Assembly (NCBI RefSeq): GCF_047634355.1
Contig: NZ_JBLIAL010000011.1
DNA from: Porticoccus sp002341315
Lineage (GTDB): Bacteria > Pseudomonadota > Gammaproteobacteria > Pseudomonadales > Porticoccaceae
Strand: one strand, 5' to 3'
DNA: 64,000 nucleotides
The stretch's first letter is position 1. Each line of letters starts with the position of its first letter. Under the pieces are notes generated by a model. That model made no database searches. It was given only the letters and a program-made list of their open reading frames with translations, and had not been told where the DNA came from. Both the position numbers and the translations under genes were made by a program. Positions 7,804-16,119 of this stretch are shown in pieces.

Positions 7804-8679
7804 ATGAATCTGTTACGAGTTCTACTAGCTGCCTTATTGGCCACAGTTTTTTCTGGCTGTTCACAACAGACCGCAAATTCAGCAGCGGAAACAGCCGCCA
7901 GAGAAGAGCTGGCCCGCCGTAATATCCCGGTTACTCTGGCCGGTCTGGAACAGGCAACCACCAGACGGAACCATGACGGAGCTTATCTGTTCGAGGATGC
8001 GGGCTTTTTCGCAGACATCAGCGATGTCGATTTCCGAGACGCGCTGAAACACGCAAGCACCAGCGGCAACTACGGGCTTTATGTGATGTTGTCCCGTTAC
8101 GGAGCTGACCAGGTCTTTCCAGCCGGTGAACTGGCCAGCTCCCTGAATCAGACGATCAAGAAAAACACTGTTCGAATGGCAGCTTTATTGATTACCCATG
8201 GGGCAAAACCGGGCAATGATTCGTTGTTTTTCGCGGCCTACCAGGATAACTACGATCTGGCAGCCCTGCTTCTGGCAAACGGCGGGACCTTTACGGCAGG
8301 CGAAAACAGTGGCGCTTTAAAGATGGCGGCGCGCCTCGGCAACCTGAAAGCCCTCCAAGCCTTCGTGGACAGCGGACAGGCTCGGCAAAGCCAGATTAAC
8401 CAGGCAATTCTCTACGGAGCGTTGACGGAAAAAATCGACGTTGTGAAATACCTGGTGGATCAGGGCGTCGATATCAACCAGGGTGACAGTGACGGCTGCA
8501 CAGCGTTGCACTACCTGTCGCAGGACGGGACGGTCGACATGATCAAATACATGGTAAACAACGGCGCCCGGATCAACGCTACCTGCCGGGGAGCTGAAAC
8601 GCCGCTAAAGTGGGCCCACTACGGTGACAACACACAGGTCATTGAATACCTGGTCAGTGTCGGTGCGACGCAGAACTAG
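7804..8679 (+). CDS. Ankyrin-repeat lipoprotein
   Basis: A 291-residue predicted lipoprotein. The N-terminus MNLLRVLLAALLATVFSGC is a type II signal peptide whose lipobox ends at Cys19. Residues about 110-290 hold at least five ankyrin-like units, such as VRMAALLITHGAKPGNDS, DVVKYLVDQGVDINQ, GCTALHYLSQDG and VIEYLVSVGA. Ankyrin repeats bind other proteins; the partner here, probably in the periplasm, is unknown. The open frame begins earlier at 7756, but the signal peptide fixes the start at 7804. It follows the RDD gene by 77 bases on the same strand. The next gene converges from the right. Confidence 0.75.
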   Translation: MNLLRVLLAALLATVFSGCSQQTANSAAETAAREELARRNIPVTLAGLEQATTRRNHDGAYLFEDAGFFADISDVDFRDALKHASTSGNYGLYVMLSRYGADQVFPAGELASSLNQTIKKNTVRMAALLITHGAKPGNDSLFFAAYQDNYDLAALLLANGGTFTAGENSGALKMAARLGNLKALQAFVDSGQARQSQINQAILYGALTEKIDVVKYLVDQGVDINQGDSDGCTALHYLSQDGTVDMIKYMVNNGARINATCRGAETPLKWAHYGDNTQVIEYLVSVGATQN

Positions 8680-8709
8680 TCCCCGGCCTGAAATAAACGT
8701 GCGACGCAC

Positions 8710-8985
8710 TCAGGCAAACTTTTCATCCAGATATTTAGAGACTTCTGACTCGATCATTCCTTTAAAGGCGCTCATCAATAGGCCGAGCGTCACATCCACT
8801 CTGACGGTTTTGTCATCAAAGCTCACTTTGGCATCAATACCGCTGTGTTTGTAATGAACCGTATCGCCCTCCCAGCAATAATCACCACCATGTTTGGCCT
8901 TCAGTTTTTGTCCCAGCTCTTCCGTCATGGTGCGAACCTGTTCTTTCTCCATGGTGTGATTGCGTTCCAACTGAATATGACTCAT
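8710..8985 (-). CDS. Polyhydroxyalkanoate granule-associated/system protein
   Basis: A 91-residue protein with a central MTEELGQKLKAKHGGDYCWEGD and a later GIDAKVSFDDKTVRVDVTLG and MSAFKGMIESEVSKYLDE. This matches, from memory, the small PHA-system family (PHA_gran_rgn). Its members accompany phasins and PHA regulators in gammaproteobacteria. Its exact biochemical role is not established. Its neighbours support the call: a TetR regulator directly upstream and a phasin divergent from that regulator. Confidence 0.75.
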   Translation of the reverse strand: MSHIQLERNHTMEKEQVRTMTEELGQKLKAKHGGDYCWEGDTVHYKHSGIDAKVSFDDKTVRVDVTLGLLMSAFKGMIESEVSKYLDEKFA

Positions 8986-9051
8986 CTACCCCTCTCTTTT
9001 TTGTTTTTTGGCTGAACCTTGTTATTTGTCCGGACCCGGCCGAATGCAGGA

Positions 9052-9705
9052 TTACTGACACTGCTTCTCGCGGAGCGAAAGCTCCGTGCAGGTTTCCATA
9101 AACTGCAATTGCTGTTCACCCAGATAAGGTGCCAATAGTGCCATAATCTGCAAAATGGCACCCTGAATGAACTGGTGCTGGTCTAGTGATTTTTTGCGAA
9201 GGTTCTGAAATTGAAACCAGTGAGTGAAGATCAGCATGATGTTGTCAGCCAGCTGATCTATACGGCTGGCAATCATCGTTCTATCCGCCAGCAGCCCTTC
9301 CTCCAGCAGGCTATCCAGCAACCCGTGTATCCACTGATACTGCTTTTCCACCAACTTGCCAAACCGCTTATCTATACCGCCATACTTGTGCAACAGGTCT
9401 GTGGTGTTACGGAAAAAAAAGCGGTAGTTGAAAATATGTTCCAGCATCACATACAGGTAGAGCCAGTGCTCCTCCAGGCTGGCTTCCGCGCTGCGAGAGT
9501 CCTGTAGCAAGGTTTCGATACCGGCCTCAAACTGCTCATAGAGCTCCGTAACCAGCTCCTCTTTTCCCTTGAAATGGTAATAGAGGTTACCGGGGCTGAT
9601 TTCCAGCTCATTGGCAATATCCACTGCAGTGAGGTTGGTTTCGCCCTCGCGATTAAACAGATCCAGGCTTACCAACAGAATATGATCACGTCTTTTCATC
9701 AGCAT
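9052..9705 (-). CDS. TetR-family regulator of the PHA cluster (PhaD-like)
   Basis: A 217-residue TetR/AcrR regulator. The N-terminal helix-turn-helix spans about residues 5-50, with LTAVDIANELEISPGNLYYH followed by FKGKEELV. The remainder is the helical ligand-binding and dimerisation domain with long Phe- and Tyr-rich helices. An alternative ATG lies at 9699. It is divergent from the phasin gene across a 136-base region that holds a perfect TAAAAACC-T-GGTTTTTA palindrome. PhaD of Pseudomonas, a TetR member, controls phasin genes in a similar way. The functional match is inferred from domain type and context. Confidence 0.75.
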   Translation of the reverse strand: MLMKRRDHILLVSLDLFNREGETNLTAVDIANELEISPGNLYYHFKGKEELVTELYEQFEAGIETLLQDSRSAEASLEEHWLYLYVMLEHIFNYRFFFRNTTDLLHKYGGIDKRFGKLVEKQYQWIHGLLDSLLEEGLLADRTMIASRIDQLADNIMLIFTHWFQFQNLRKKSLDQHQFIQGAILQIMALLAPYLGEQQLQFMETCTELSLREKQCQ

Positions 9706-9740
9706 TCCGACTGCGTTGCAAAATAAATTCCACTATTTCG

Positions 9741-9757
9741 TAAAAACCTGGTTTTTA
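9741..9757. promoter_or_regulatory. Candidate TetR operator of the PHA cluster
   Basis: TAAAAACC at 9741-9748 and GGTTTTTA at 9750-9757 form a perfect 8+1+8 palindrome between the divergent TetR regulator and phasin genes. It begins 36 bases upstream of the TetR start and ends 84 bases upstream of the phasin start. It is the only strong palindrome in this gap. Binding by the TetR protein is inferred. Confidence 0.55.
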
Positions 9758-9841
9758 GTATGCGTTTTCTAAAAATTATCACTAATGTGGCATGAAATTA
9801 AGCGTAAACACACGAATTCAACTGCTACCGGAGATATTACT

Positions 9842-10474
9842 ATGGCAGAACTTAAAAACACTATCGACAAAACTGAAGAACTGGCACGCAAGATCTGGCT
9901 GGCCGGACTCGGCGCCTATGGTCACGGCCTCAACAACATTCATGACGGCTATGAAAAAATGAGCGATCAGACCCGTCGCTATTTTGACGACCTGGTTGCC
10001 CGTGGCACAAAAATTGAGTCAGATGCAAAATCCAGACTGGACAAAACCGGCGACAGATTCAAGGAAGCAGGCGACAAACTGAAAGCCAAGGGTGAAAAGC
10101 TCAAGAAGCAGGGCAAGAACCTACGCAAGGACGGCATCAATATGAATGTCAGCTCCAGAATCGACGAAATTCGTGAAAAAGTCTCATCCAAAATGGTGAT
10201 GCCGACAATGCCATCCATGCCTTCGTTCTACAACAACGACGACAAACTGGCCGAGCTGAATGCCAAAGTGGACGAACTGATTCGCACCGTCAACAAGCTA
10301 ACAGCCAAGTCAACATCAACTGCTACGCCAGCGGCAAAGCCTGCGGCGAAAAAGGCACCCGCTAAAAAAGCAGCTGCCAAGCCAGCTCCCGCGGCCAGCA
10401 AACCCGTCAGTGCTGAGACAAAACCAGCACCGACCACAACACCGAAAGCGGACAGCCCCACTACTGGCGCTTAA
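9842..10474 (+). CDS. Phasin with Lys/Ala/Pro-rich C-terminal tail (PhaF/PhaI-like)
   Basis: A 210-residue PHA granule surface protein. Residues about 1-150 form the amphipathic phasin domain, beginning with KTEELARKIWLAGLGAYGHG and a charged helical stretch rich in Lys. Residues about 155-210 are a tail of Ala-Lys-Pro repeats such as KKAPAKKAAAKPAPA. The tail resembles the DNA-binding histone-H1-like tail of PhaF, which ties granules to the nucleoid. GGAG lies nine bases before the ATG at 9842. The longer open frame from 9785 has no ribosome site. A strong terminator follows. Confidence 0.85.
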   Translation: MAELKNTIDKTEELARKIWLAGLGAYGHGLNNIHDGYEKMSDQTRRYFDDLVARGTKIESDAKSRLDKTGDRFKEAGDKLKAKGEKLKKQGKNLRKDGINMNVSSRIDEIREKVSSKMVMPTMPSMPSFYNNDDKLAELNAKVDELIRTVNKLTAKSTSTATPAAKPAAKKAPAKKAAAKPAPAASKPVSAETKPAPTTTPKADSPTTGA

Positions 10475-10541
10475 TATTGTCTTACCCCCTTGCTCGCAAG
10501 AGCAACTAGTGCCCAAGGCCAATCCCATAGGCCTTATTGAC

Positions 10542-10568
10542 AGGCTGCCCTTACCGGCAGCCTTTTTT
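10542..10568 (+). terminator. Rho-independent terminator after the phasin gene
   Basis: An 8-bp perfect stem, AGGCTGCC at 10542-10549 with GGCAGCCT at 10556-10563, has a six-base loop. A run of T bases continues it to 10570. It ends phasin transcription. Confidence 0.9.
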
Positions 10569-10773
10569 TTGCTCCACCGATTGTCGGCGACAGAGAGCAC
10601 GTGCGCAGGGAGGCGGGTTATGATGCCTCCGCCTGATCAGATGAGTTCCGAAAATTGATCCCAGTTATCGATGCCGAGTTGATAGTGTTTTGCTAGAATG
10701 CGACCGCCGAACATCAACGGTTAACCGACCTGAATTGATGATAATAGGCTCGCCAATAACCTAACTGACATAA

Positions 10774-11277
10774 GTGAAGTGCTCTTTGACAGCTCCCACA
10801 CTCGCCACTCTCCCCTCCGCTAATCTGGCAAGACGCCTGATGGCAATGCTTTATGACAGTTTTTTACTACTGGGCATCAGTTTCGCCTATGGCGTTGTAC
10901 TGCTACTGTTGCGCAGGCTGTTTGGTGACGACACCATGCAGGCACCACACAGCTCATTGCAATTATTGATCATGCTGGGATGGTGGTTTTTTTGTGGGCT
11001 GTTTTTTGTATGGTGCTGGCGTCGTTCGGGCCAAACCCTCGGCATGAAATCCTGGCGAATTCAGCTCATCGCTCAAAATGGGGATAGCCCCCCCTGGCAA
11101 GCCTGCTGGATACGTACGCTGTTAGCGCCGCTGTCCTTTGCCGTGTTCGGCATTGGTTATCTATGGTGCCTGGCGGACCGTAACGGCGACTGTCTGCATG
11201 ATAAATGGAGCCATACCCGAACGGTTGTATTACCGAAACCACCGAAGCGGAGCAAAAGGAATCCAGCTGCCAACTGA
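10774..11277 (+). CDS. RDD-family membrane protein
   Basis: A 167-residue membrane protein with the RDD layout. LARRLMAMLYDSFLLLGISF starts the first membrane segment. A middle hydrophobic pair is followed by RRSGQTLGMKSWRIQLI and LADRNGDCLHDKWSHT. The frame opens with GTG at 10774; a TTG at 10786 is also possible, and neither has a strong ribosome site. In Pseudomonas and its relatives an RDD gene sits in the same place, next to lptG/lptF, so this is probably the conserved family member. Its function is unknown. It converges with lptG. Confidence 0.75.
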   Translation: MKCSLTAPTLATLPSANLARRLMAMLYDSFLLLGISFAYGVVLLLLRRLFGDDTMQAPHSSLQLLIMLGWWFFCGLFFVWCWRRSGQTLGMKSWRIQLIAQNGDSPPWQACWIRTLLAPLSFAVFGIGYLWCLADRNGDCLHDKWSHTRTVVLPKPPKRSKRNPAAN

Positions 11278-11304
11278 CACTGGGGAAGCACTCGCAACAG
11301 GGAG

Positions 11305-12393
11305 TCAGGCCGCCCTGCGCAGCAAGATCAACCCGATGGCAGCACACACCAGTGCCGGGATGACTACCGCCAGCAGCGGGGGGAAACCGAAGACCACGCT
11401 CGCGGGCCCCAGCAGGTCCTGAGCAGTACTAAACACCAGCCCAACCAGAACACCGGCAAAAATCCGGTAGCCCATCGTCACCTGCCTGAGCGGACCAAAC
11501 ACAAAGGAAATGGCAATCAATACCAGGCTGACTATCGTGAATGGCTGCAGTGCCTTGCGCCAGAACTCCAGTTGATACTTCGAAGCATCCTGGCCCTGCC
11601 CCTCCAGATACTCGGTGTAATCATAAAGACTCCGAATGGCCAGAGACTCCGGCGGGAGAATAATCAGATAGAGCAACTCCGGTGACAGCTTGCTATCCCA
11701 GAGACGTGTAGTGAATTCACCGGTTTCCACTTTGTTATCCAGGAAACGGGTGATGACGCCCCGCTCCTCCAGCCAATGATCGCCCTGATAAGTCGCCCGC
11801 TCGGAAAAGCTCGCTCTCTGGAGTCGGTGCTGATCATCAAATTCATAGCGGGTCACCCCGAACAAAACACCGCCTGGATACACAGCATTGAAATGCATGT
11901 ATTCATTGCCTTCCTTGTTCCAGATACCAATATTGGTTTCCTGAGAGCTCTCCCCACCTTTCAGAACCATGCGCCGACTCTCGGCATATTGGTCCATATA
12001 AGGGACCACAAATTCACCCAGCAGCGCGCCCAAAAAAATCAGCAGCAGGATCGGCCGGCTCACAAACCAGACAATACGCAACAGAGAAACCCCGGCCGAT
12101 CGCATCACCACCAATTCAGAATTATTGGCCAAAACACCGAGACCAACCAAGCATCCAATCAGGGATGCCATCGGAATATGCTCGTAAATGCGGGCTGGAA
12201 GGGTCAACGCAACATAGATAACCACTTGAAAAAATGTATATTTGTTACCAATATCATCCACTCCGTCGATGACAGCGCCCACTGCATCCAGCGTCACGAT
12301 AACCAGCAGGACCATGGCAATCGCCGACAAAACTGATGCCATAACATAAGAGGACAGACGCCTCATCGACTGGTAGCCTGCATTTAATTTCAT
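11305..12393 (-). CDS. lptG: LPS export ABC transporter permease LptG
   Basis: A 362-residue inner-membrane permease of the LptB2FG complex that extracts lipopolysaccharide from the inner membrane. Three membrane segments lie at the N-terminus (about residues 15-120) and three at the C-terminus (about 275-360). They flank a periplasmic jellyroll domain (about 130-265). The conserved early segment includes LPARIYEHIPMASLIGCLVG. Its ATG overlaps the stop of lptF by four bases (ATGA), so the two are translationally coupled. Length is normal for the family. Confidence 0.92.
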   Translation of the reverse strand: MKLNAGYQSMRRLSSYVMASVLSAIAMVLLVIVTLDAVGAVIDGVDDIGNKYTFFQVVIYVALTLPARIYEHIPMASLIGCLVGLGVLANNSELVVMRSAGVSLLRIVWFVSRPILLLIFLGALLGEFVVPYMDQYAESRRMVLKGGESSQETNIGIWNKEGNEYMHFNAVYPGGVLFGVTRYEFDDQHRLQRASFSERATYQGDHWLEERGVITRFLDNKVETGEFTTRLWDSKLSPELLYLIILPPESLAIRSLYDYTEYLEGQGQDASKYQLEFWRKALQPFTIVSLVLIAISFVFGPLRQVTMGYRIFAGVLVGLVFSTAQDLLGPASVVFGFPPLLAVVIPALVCAAIGLILLRRAA

Positions 12394-13517
12394 GACCGTA
12401 TTCCCGCCGGTTTTCTGGCGACGCCTGACAGACGCGCAAACAGAGCGCTTACGGGAGACCAGTTAAACAGCAACACGGCAATACCCAGAAACAGGATATG
12501 GATTCCCCACATCAGCACGAGGGCCGCAGTGTTACCGTCCTCCACCAATCCTCTGGCACCGCTTAGGGAGACCAGGTAAACCATGTATAGGACGACTGCC
12601 GGCAGGGTCTTGGCAAATCGCCCCTGGCGGGGATCTGTCTTACTGAGAGGAACCGCCAGTAGTGCCACCACCAGAACCAGCACCGGCACAGACAGGCGCC
12701 AGTGAAGGGTGGCGACGTGGGACGGAAGCGTCGAACTCATCAAAGCGCCAGTTGCCAGCGTATCCACCTTGTCCCTGCTCCTCGATTCTTCTGGCTTGCT
12801 CAACCGCTGACCATATTCCTCAAACCGGGTGATTTGATAATCGGCATTGCCCGGCACACCTTCAATTCTGTAGCCGTCCTCAAGCACCAGAAAATTTGCC
12901 TCTTTCGGGTCCGGGCTCACACGGACGTGCCCGGTGGGCGCAACCACCAATACCAGCTGTTTACCCTCGACGGCATCGGGATTGTTTTCCGCCAGAAATA
13001 CGTCCCGCATTTCTTTCTGTTTGGTCACCTCTTCGGTGTAGGTGACACCCCGGCCACCCTGCAGTGGATGAAAGTGCCCTGCAATCAGGCCATCCAGCTC
13101 GCCGCGCTCCTTTTGGGCAAGTAACAGAGCTTCGGCTTTTTGCATCCCGGAGGGACTGACATCCAGACTCAGCCAGGCAACAATAGCCGCGACGAACACC
13201 GCTGGAATCATGGTATAAACTACCAACCTGCGCACGCTCATACCACAGGCTCTCATCACCGTCATTTCACTCTGCACATAAAGCCGACCGTAACTGAGCA
13301 ATATGCCAAGAAAGAAAGCCAGCGGCAGAATCAATTCGAGGAAGCCCGGCAGGCGGTAACCGATAATGGCCAACAGCACGCCGGCATCCATTTCACCCGC
13401 TGCCGCTCTGGCCAAATACTTCACAAACCGGCCACTGGCAACCAGGATCAACAAAACCCCACTGACAGCAAATGTAGAAATCAGTAGATCCTTGGCAATG
13501 TAGCGAAATATCAGCAA
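12390..13517 (-). CDS. lptF: LPS export ABC transporter permease LptF
   Basis: A 375-residue partner of LptG with the same plan: three N-terminal membrane segments, a periplasmic domain at about residues 120-265, and three C-terminal segments. Typical motifs are ISTFAVSGVLLILVASGRF near the start and YGRLYVQSEMTVMRACGMS after the third segment. It is first in the leftward lptF-lptG pair and divergent from pepA across 107 bases. The lptF-lptG/pepA arrangement is common in gammaproteobacteria. Confidence 0.92.
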   Translation of the reverse strand: MLIFRYIAKDLLISTFAVSGVLLILVASGRFVKYLARAAAGEMDAGVLLAIIGYRLPGFLELILPLAFFLGILLSYGRLYVQSEMTVMRACGMSVRRLVVYTMIPAVFVAAIVAWLSLDVSPSGMQKAEALLLAQKERGELDGLIAGHFHPLQGGRGVTYTEEVTKQKEMRDVFLAENNPDAVEGKQLVLVVAPTGHVRVSPDPKEANFLVLEDGYRIEGVPGNADYQITRFEEYGQRLSKPEESRSRDKVDTLATGALMSSTLPSHVATLHWRLSVPVLVLVVALLAVPLSKTDPRQGRFAKTLPAVVLYMVYLVSLSGARGLVEDGNTAALVLMWGIHILFLGIAVLLFNWSPVSALFARLSGVARKPAGIRS

Positions 13518-13624
13518 GTGTGGGTTCCTGTTATGCTCGGCGGACTAGCATTGGAGTTGTTCATCCAATTATCCAGAATTACACTGCTATTGTCTCGCAC
13601 TCCCTACCCCTCAATGGAGATATC

Positions 13625-15112
13625 ATGGAATTTAATACCTTTGTCGGTCAGCTCACCACCCGCAAAACCGAGTGTCTCGTGGTTGCCTATGGCCCGCAGG
13701 GGCTCGACTGCCCTGACCTCCAACAGATTGACCAGGCTATGGAGGGATTGATAGCGCGACTGATCAAAAGAGGCGACATCAAATATGCCGATGGCGCCAT
13801 GCAGCTGATCAATGAGCCCAGGGGCCTGGCGGCTGAACGCCTGCTCATCTTCAGTGCTGGCAAAGAAGCACTCAATGAGCAAACCTGCCTCAACGCCTTG
13901 TCCGCTCTGGCCGGCCAATTGACCAAGTTGCCGATCAAATCGGCTTCCATCTCACTCGAAGGTATCGCCGTAACCGGTCGCGAGCGCCCCTGGCTAGCTC
14001 AGCAACTGGCCCGCAAACTGGGGGAAGCGGCCTATCTGTTCAACCCGTTCAAGTCCAGGGAAAAGAAGCCTGTGACCCTGGGCAAGGTGTCCCTGGTATG
14101 CCCATCCAGACAGGGAATAGGCCCGGTGAAACAGGCTCTGCTCCTCGGCAGTGCCATCGCCAACGGTGTCAACCGCAGCCGGGAACTGGGCGACTTGCCC
14201 GGCAACATCTGCACGCCCAGCTACCTTTCCAGTCAGGCCAGGGAGCTGGCGGGGCAATATCCCAACCTTGACTGCAAGGTCCTCAGCGAAAAACAGATGG
14301 AAGTACTCGGCATGGGTTCGCTGTTATCGGTGACTGCGGGCACTGAGCAGCCAGCGAAAATGATTGTGCTGGAATACAAGGGGGGCAAAACCCGCGGCAA
14401 ACCAATTGTACTGGTGGGCAAGGGGGTAACTTTCGATTCCGGTGGCATCAGCCTCAAACCGGGGGCCGGCATGGATGAAATGAAATACGATATGTGCGGT
14501 GCCGCCAGCGTTCTTGGCACACTGTCGGCAATTGCCGAGTATAAGCTCCCCCTGAATGTCACAGGCATTATCCCGGCAGTCGAGAACATGCCCAGTGGCA
14601 GCGCCACCAGGCCGGGTGATGTGGTCACCAGCATGTCCGGACAAACCATTGAGGTGCTCAATACCGATGCCGAGGGCCGCCTGATTCTCTGCGATGCGCT
14701 CACCTACGCCGGGCGCTACAAACCCTCCTTCGTGATTGATATTGCGACACTGACCGGCGCCTGTGTCATGGCACTGGGCAGTCATGCCAGCGGTCTGCTG
14801 AGCAATGATGATACTCTGGCACAGGCACTGGAAAACGCTGGCCAGACCAGCGGTGACCGGGTTTGGCGACTCCCCCTGTGGAATGAATACGACAAACAGC
14901 TGAAAAGTAATTTTGCCGACATGGCGAATATCGGTGGACGGGAAGCGGGCACCATAACGGCGGCCTGTTTTCTGGGACGGTTTACCAAAAATTATCGCTG
15001 GGCGCATCTGGATATAGCCGGTACAGCCTGGAATAGCGGCACCAACAAGGGTGCTACCGGTCGCCCCGTTCCCCTGCTGGTGGAATTTCTGGCTGAACAG
15101 GTCAGCCAATGA
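13625..15112 (+). CDS. pepA: Leucyl aminopeptidase PepA (M17)
   Basis: A 495-residue cytosolic metallo-aminopeptidase that removes N-terminal amino acids from peptides. In E. coli it also binds DNA for Xer recombination and carAB control. The N-terminal macro-like domain spans about 1-170 and the M17 catalytic domain about 180-490. VGKGVTFDSGGISLKPGAGM and NTDAEGRLILCDALTYA carry the two-metal ligands (Lys, Asp, Glu). The open frame reaches 13520, but family homology starts at the ATG at 13625, which follows a GGAG about nine bases upstream. The stop overlaps the start of holC. Confidence 0.95.
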   Translation: MEFNTFVGQLTTRKTECLVVAYGPQGLDCPDLQQIDQAMEGLIARLIKRGDIKYADGAMQLINEPRGLAAERLLIFSAGKEALNEQTCLNALSALAGQLTKLPIKSASISLEGIAVTGRERPWLAQQLARKLGEAAYLFNPFKSREKKPVTLGKVSLVCPSRQGIGPVKQALLLGSAIANGVNRSRELGDLPGNICTPSYLSSQARELAGQYPNLDCKVLSEKQMEVLGMGSLLSVTAGTEQPAKMIVLEYKGGKTRGKPIVLVGKGVTFDSGGISLKPGAGMDEMKYDMCGAASVLGTLSAIAEYKLPLNVTGIIPAVENMPSGSATRPGDVVTSMSGQTIEVLNTDAEGRLILCDALTYAGRYKPSFVIDIATLTGACVMALGSHASGLLSNDDTLAQALENAGQTSGDRVWRLPLWNEYDKQLKSNFADMANIGGREAGTITAACFLGRFTKNYRWAHLDIAGTAWNSGTNKGATGRPVPLLVEFLAEQVSQ

Positions 15113-15534
15113 CCAGTATCAACTTTTACAAAATTAATGGCGGTTTCCATGAGTCGCTGATGCTGGCCTGCCAGTTGACGGAAAAAGCTTTTCAGCAGGA
15201 CCTGCAGGTATTGCTTCACACGGGTAACGAGGACGTTTCCCGGCAACTCGACGACCTGCTCTGGTCGTTCCGGCCGACCGCCTTTCTGCCCCACGCCATC
15301 GAATCAACGCCGGTCTCAGCCATCGTCATCAATCACGATGATGACCCGGGTGAGCACCACGGGTTACTGATCAACCTGGCGAAAGAGACGCCGGGATGGT
15401 TTTCGCGCTTTGAGAAAGCCATTGAGATCGTCTACGATGACCAGCAAGTGATAGAACTGAAACGGGAGCGTTTCAGCTTTTATAAACACCGCGGTTATCC
15501 GCTAAACTTTCACGATCTGAGCAACAAAAAATAG
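15109..15534 (+). CDS. holC: DNA polymerase III chi subunit
   Basis: A 141-residue chi subunit, which links the clamp loader to single-strand-binding protein. It shows the family opening INFYKINGG, a central CQLTEKAFQQDLQVLLHTGN, the LLWSFRPTAFLPHAI segment and the end FYKHRGYPLNFHDLS. It starts within the last codons of pepA (ATGA overlap), as in many gammaproteobacteria where pepA-holC-valS form one operon. Confidence 0.92.
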   Translation: MTSINFYKINGGFHESLMLACQLTEKAFQQDLQVLLHTGNEDVSRQLDDLLWSFRPTAFLPHAIESTPVSAIVINHDDDPGEHHGLLINLAKETPGWFSRFEKAIEIVYDDQQVIELKRERFSFYKHRGYPLNFHDLSNKK

Positions 15535-15586
15535 TGTTGATCATCAGAAATACGGATCACCTTGCTGGCGGCCAGAGGTAGGCGCC

Positions 15587-16027
15587 ATGAATCACGAGTC
15601 CAAAGACCCGCGCAAGACATTGATCGAAGAACTCGATCAATTGCGTTATACCCTCCACGACAGTCCTGAGGTGCAGCAGAATATTCCCATGCTAGATGAG
15701 GCCTTCGGCGACCTTGACGATCCGTTCGAGCTGGATATCCCGATTCTCACTGAGCCATTACTAGAAGGTGAACAAAAGCCACCTGAAGCGTCCAGCCACC
15801 CGGCTACTTTTCAAAGCGCCCAAACCCCGCTGCCGACAACGGCCAAGCCTGCCGCTCAACCGATGTACTCGGCCCCTGCATCAGCCAGCACGGAGCTGGA
15901 GGATTTGCTGGATGAACTGATTGCAGAATACCTGCCCGTCCTGGAGCGCCAGCTACGCGAAAAACTGCGCCTGGCACTCAGCTCCGATTCCCCGGAAGGT
16001 GACGAAAACCACGTCGACGCAGGCTAG
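15587..16027 (+). CDS. Conserved hypothetical protein of the holC-valS gap
   Basis: A 146-residue acidic protein with no membrane segment or signal peptide. Residues 1-60 include FGDLDDPFELDIPILTEPLL. Residues about 65-105 are a Pro/Ala/Thr-rich linker. Residues about 108-135 form a helix, ELEDLLDELIAEYLPVLERQ, rich in Leu and Glu and likely coiled-coil. Similar short proteins occupy this place between holC and valS in Pseudomonas-like genomes. No function is assigned, and I do not recognise a domain. Confidence 0.6.
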   Translation: MNHESKDPRKTLIEELDQLRYTLHDSPEVQQNIPMLDEAFGDLDDPFELDIPILTEPLLEGEQKPPEASSHPATFQSAQTPLPTTAKPAAQPMYSAPASASTELEDLLDELIAEYLPVLERQLREKLRLALSSDSPEGDENHVDAG

Positions 16028-16119
16028 CTGGCCCTTTATAATCCCCGCCTTTACGTTTATTTGCCCCGCAATATCCGCCATGGGGTGTCATGTTCTGCCA
16101 AAAACCCCTACGAGAGCGC

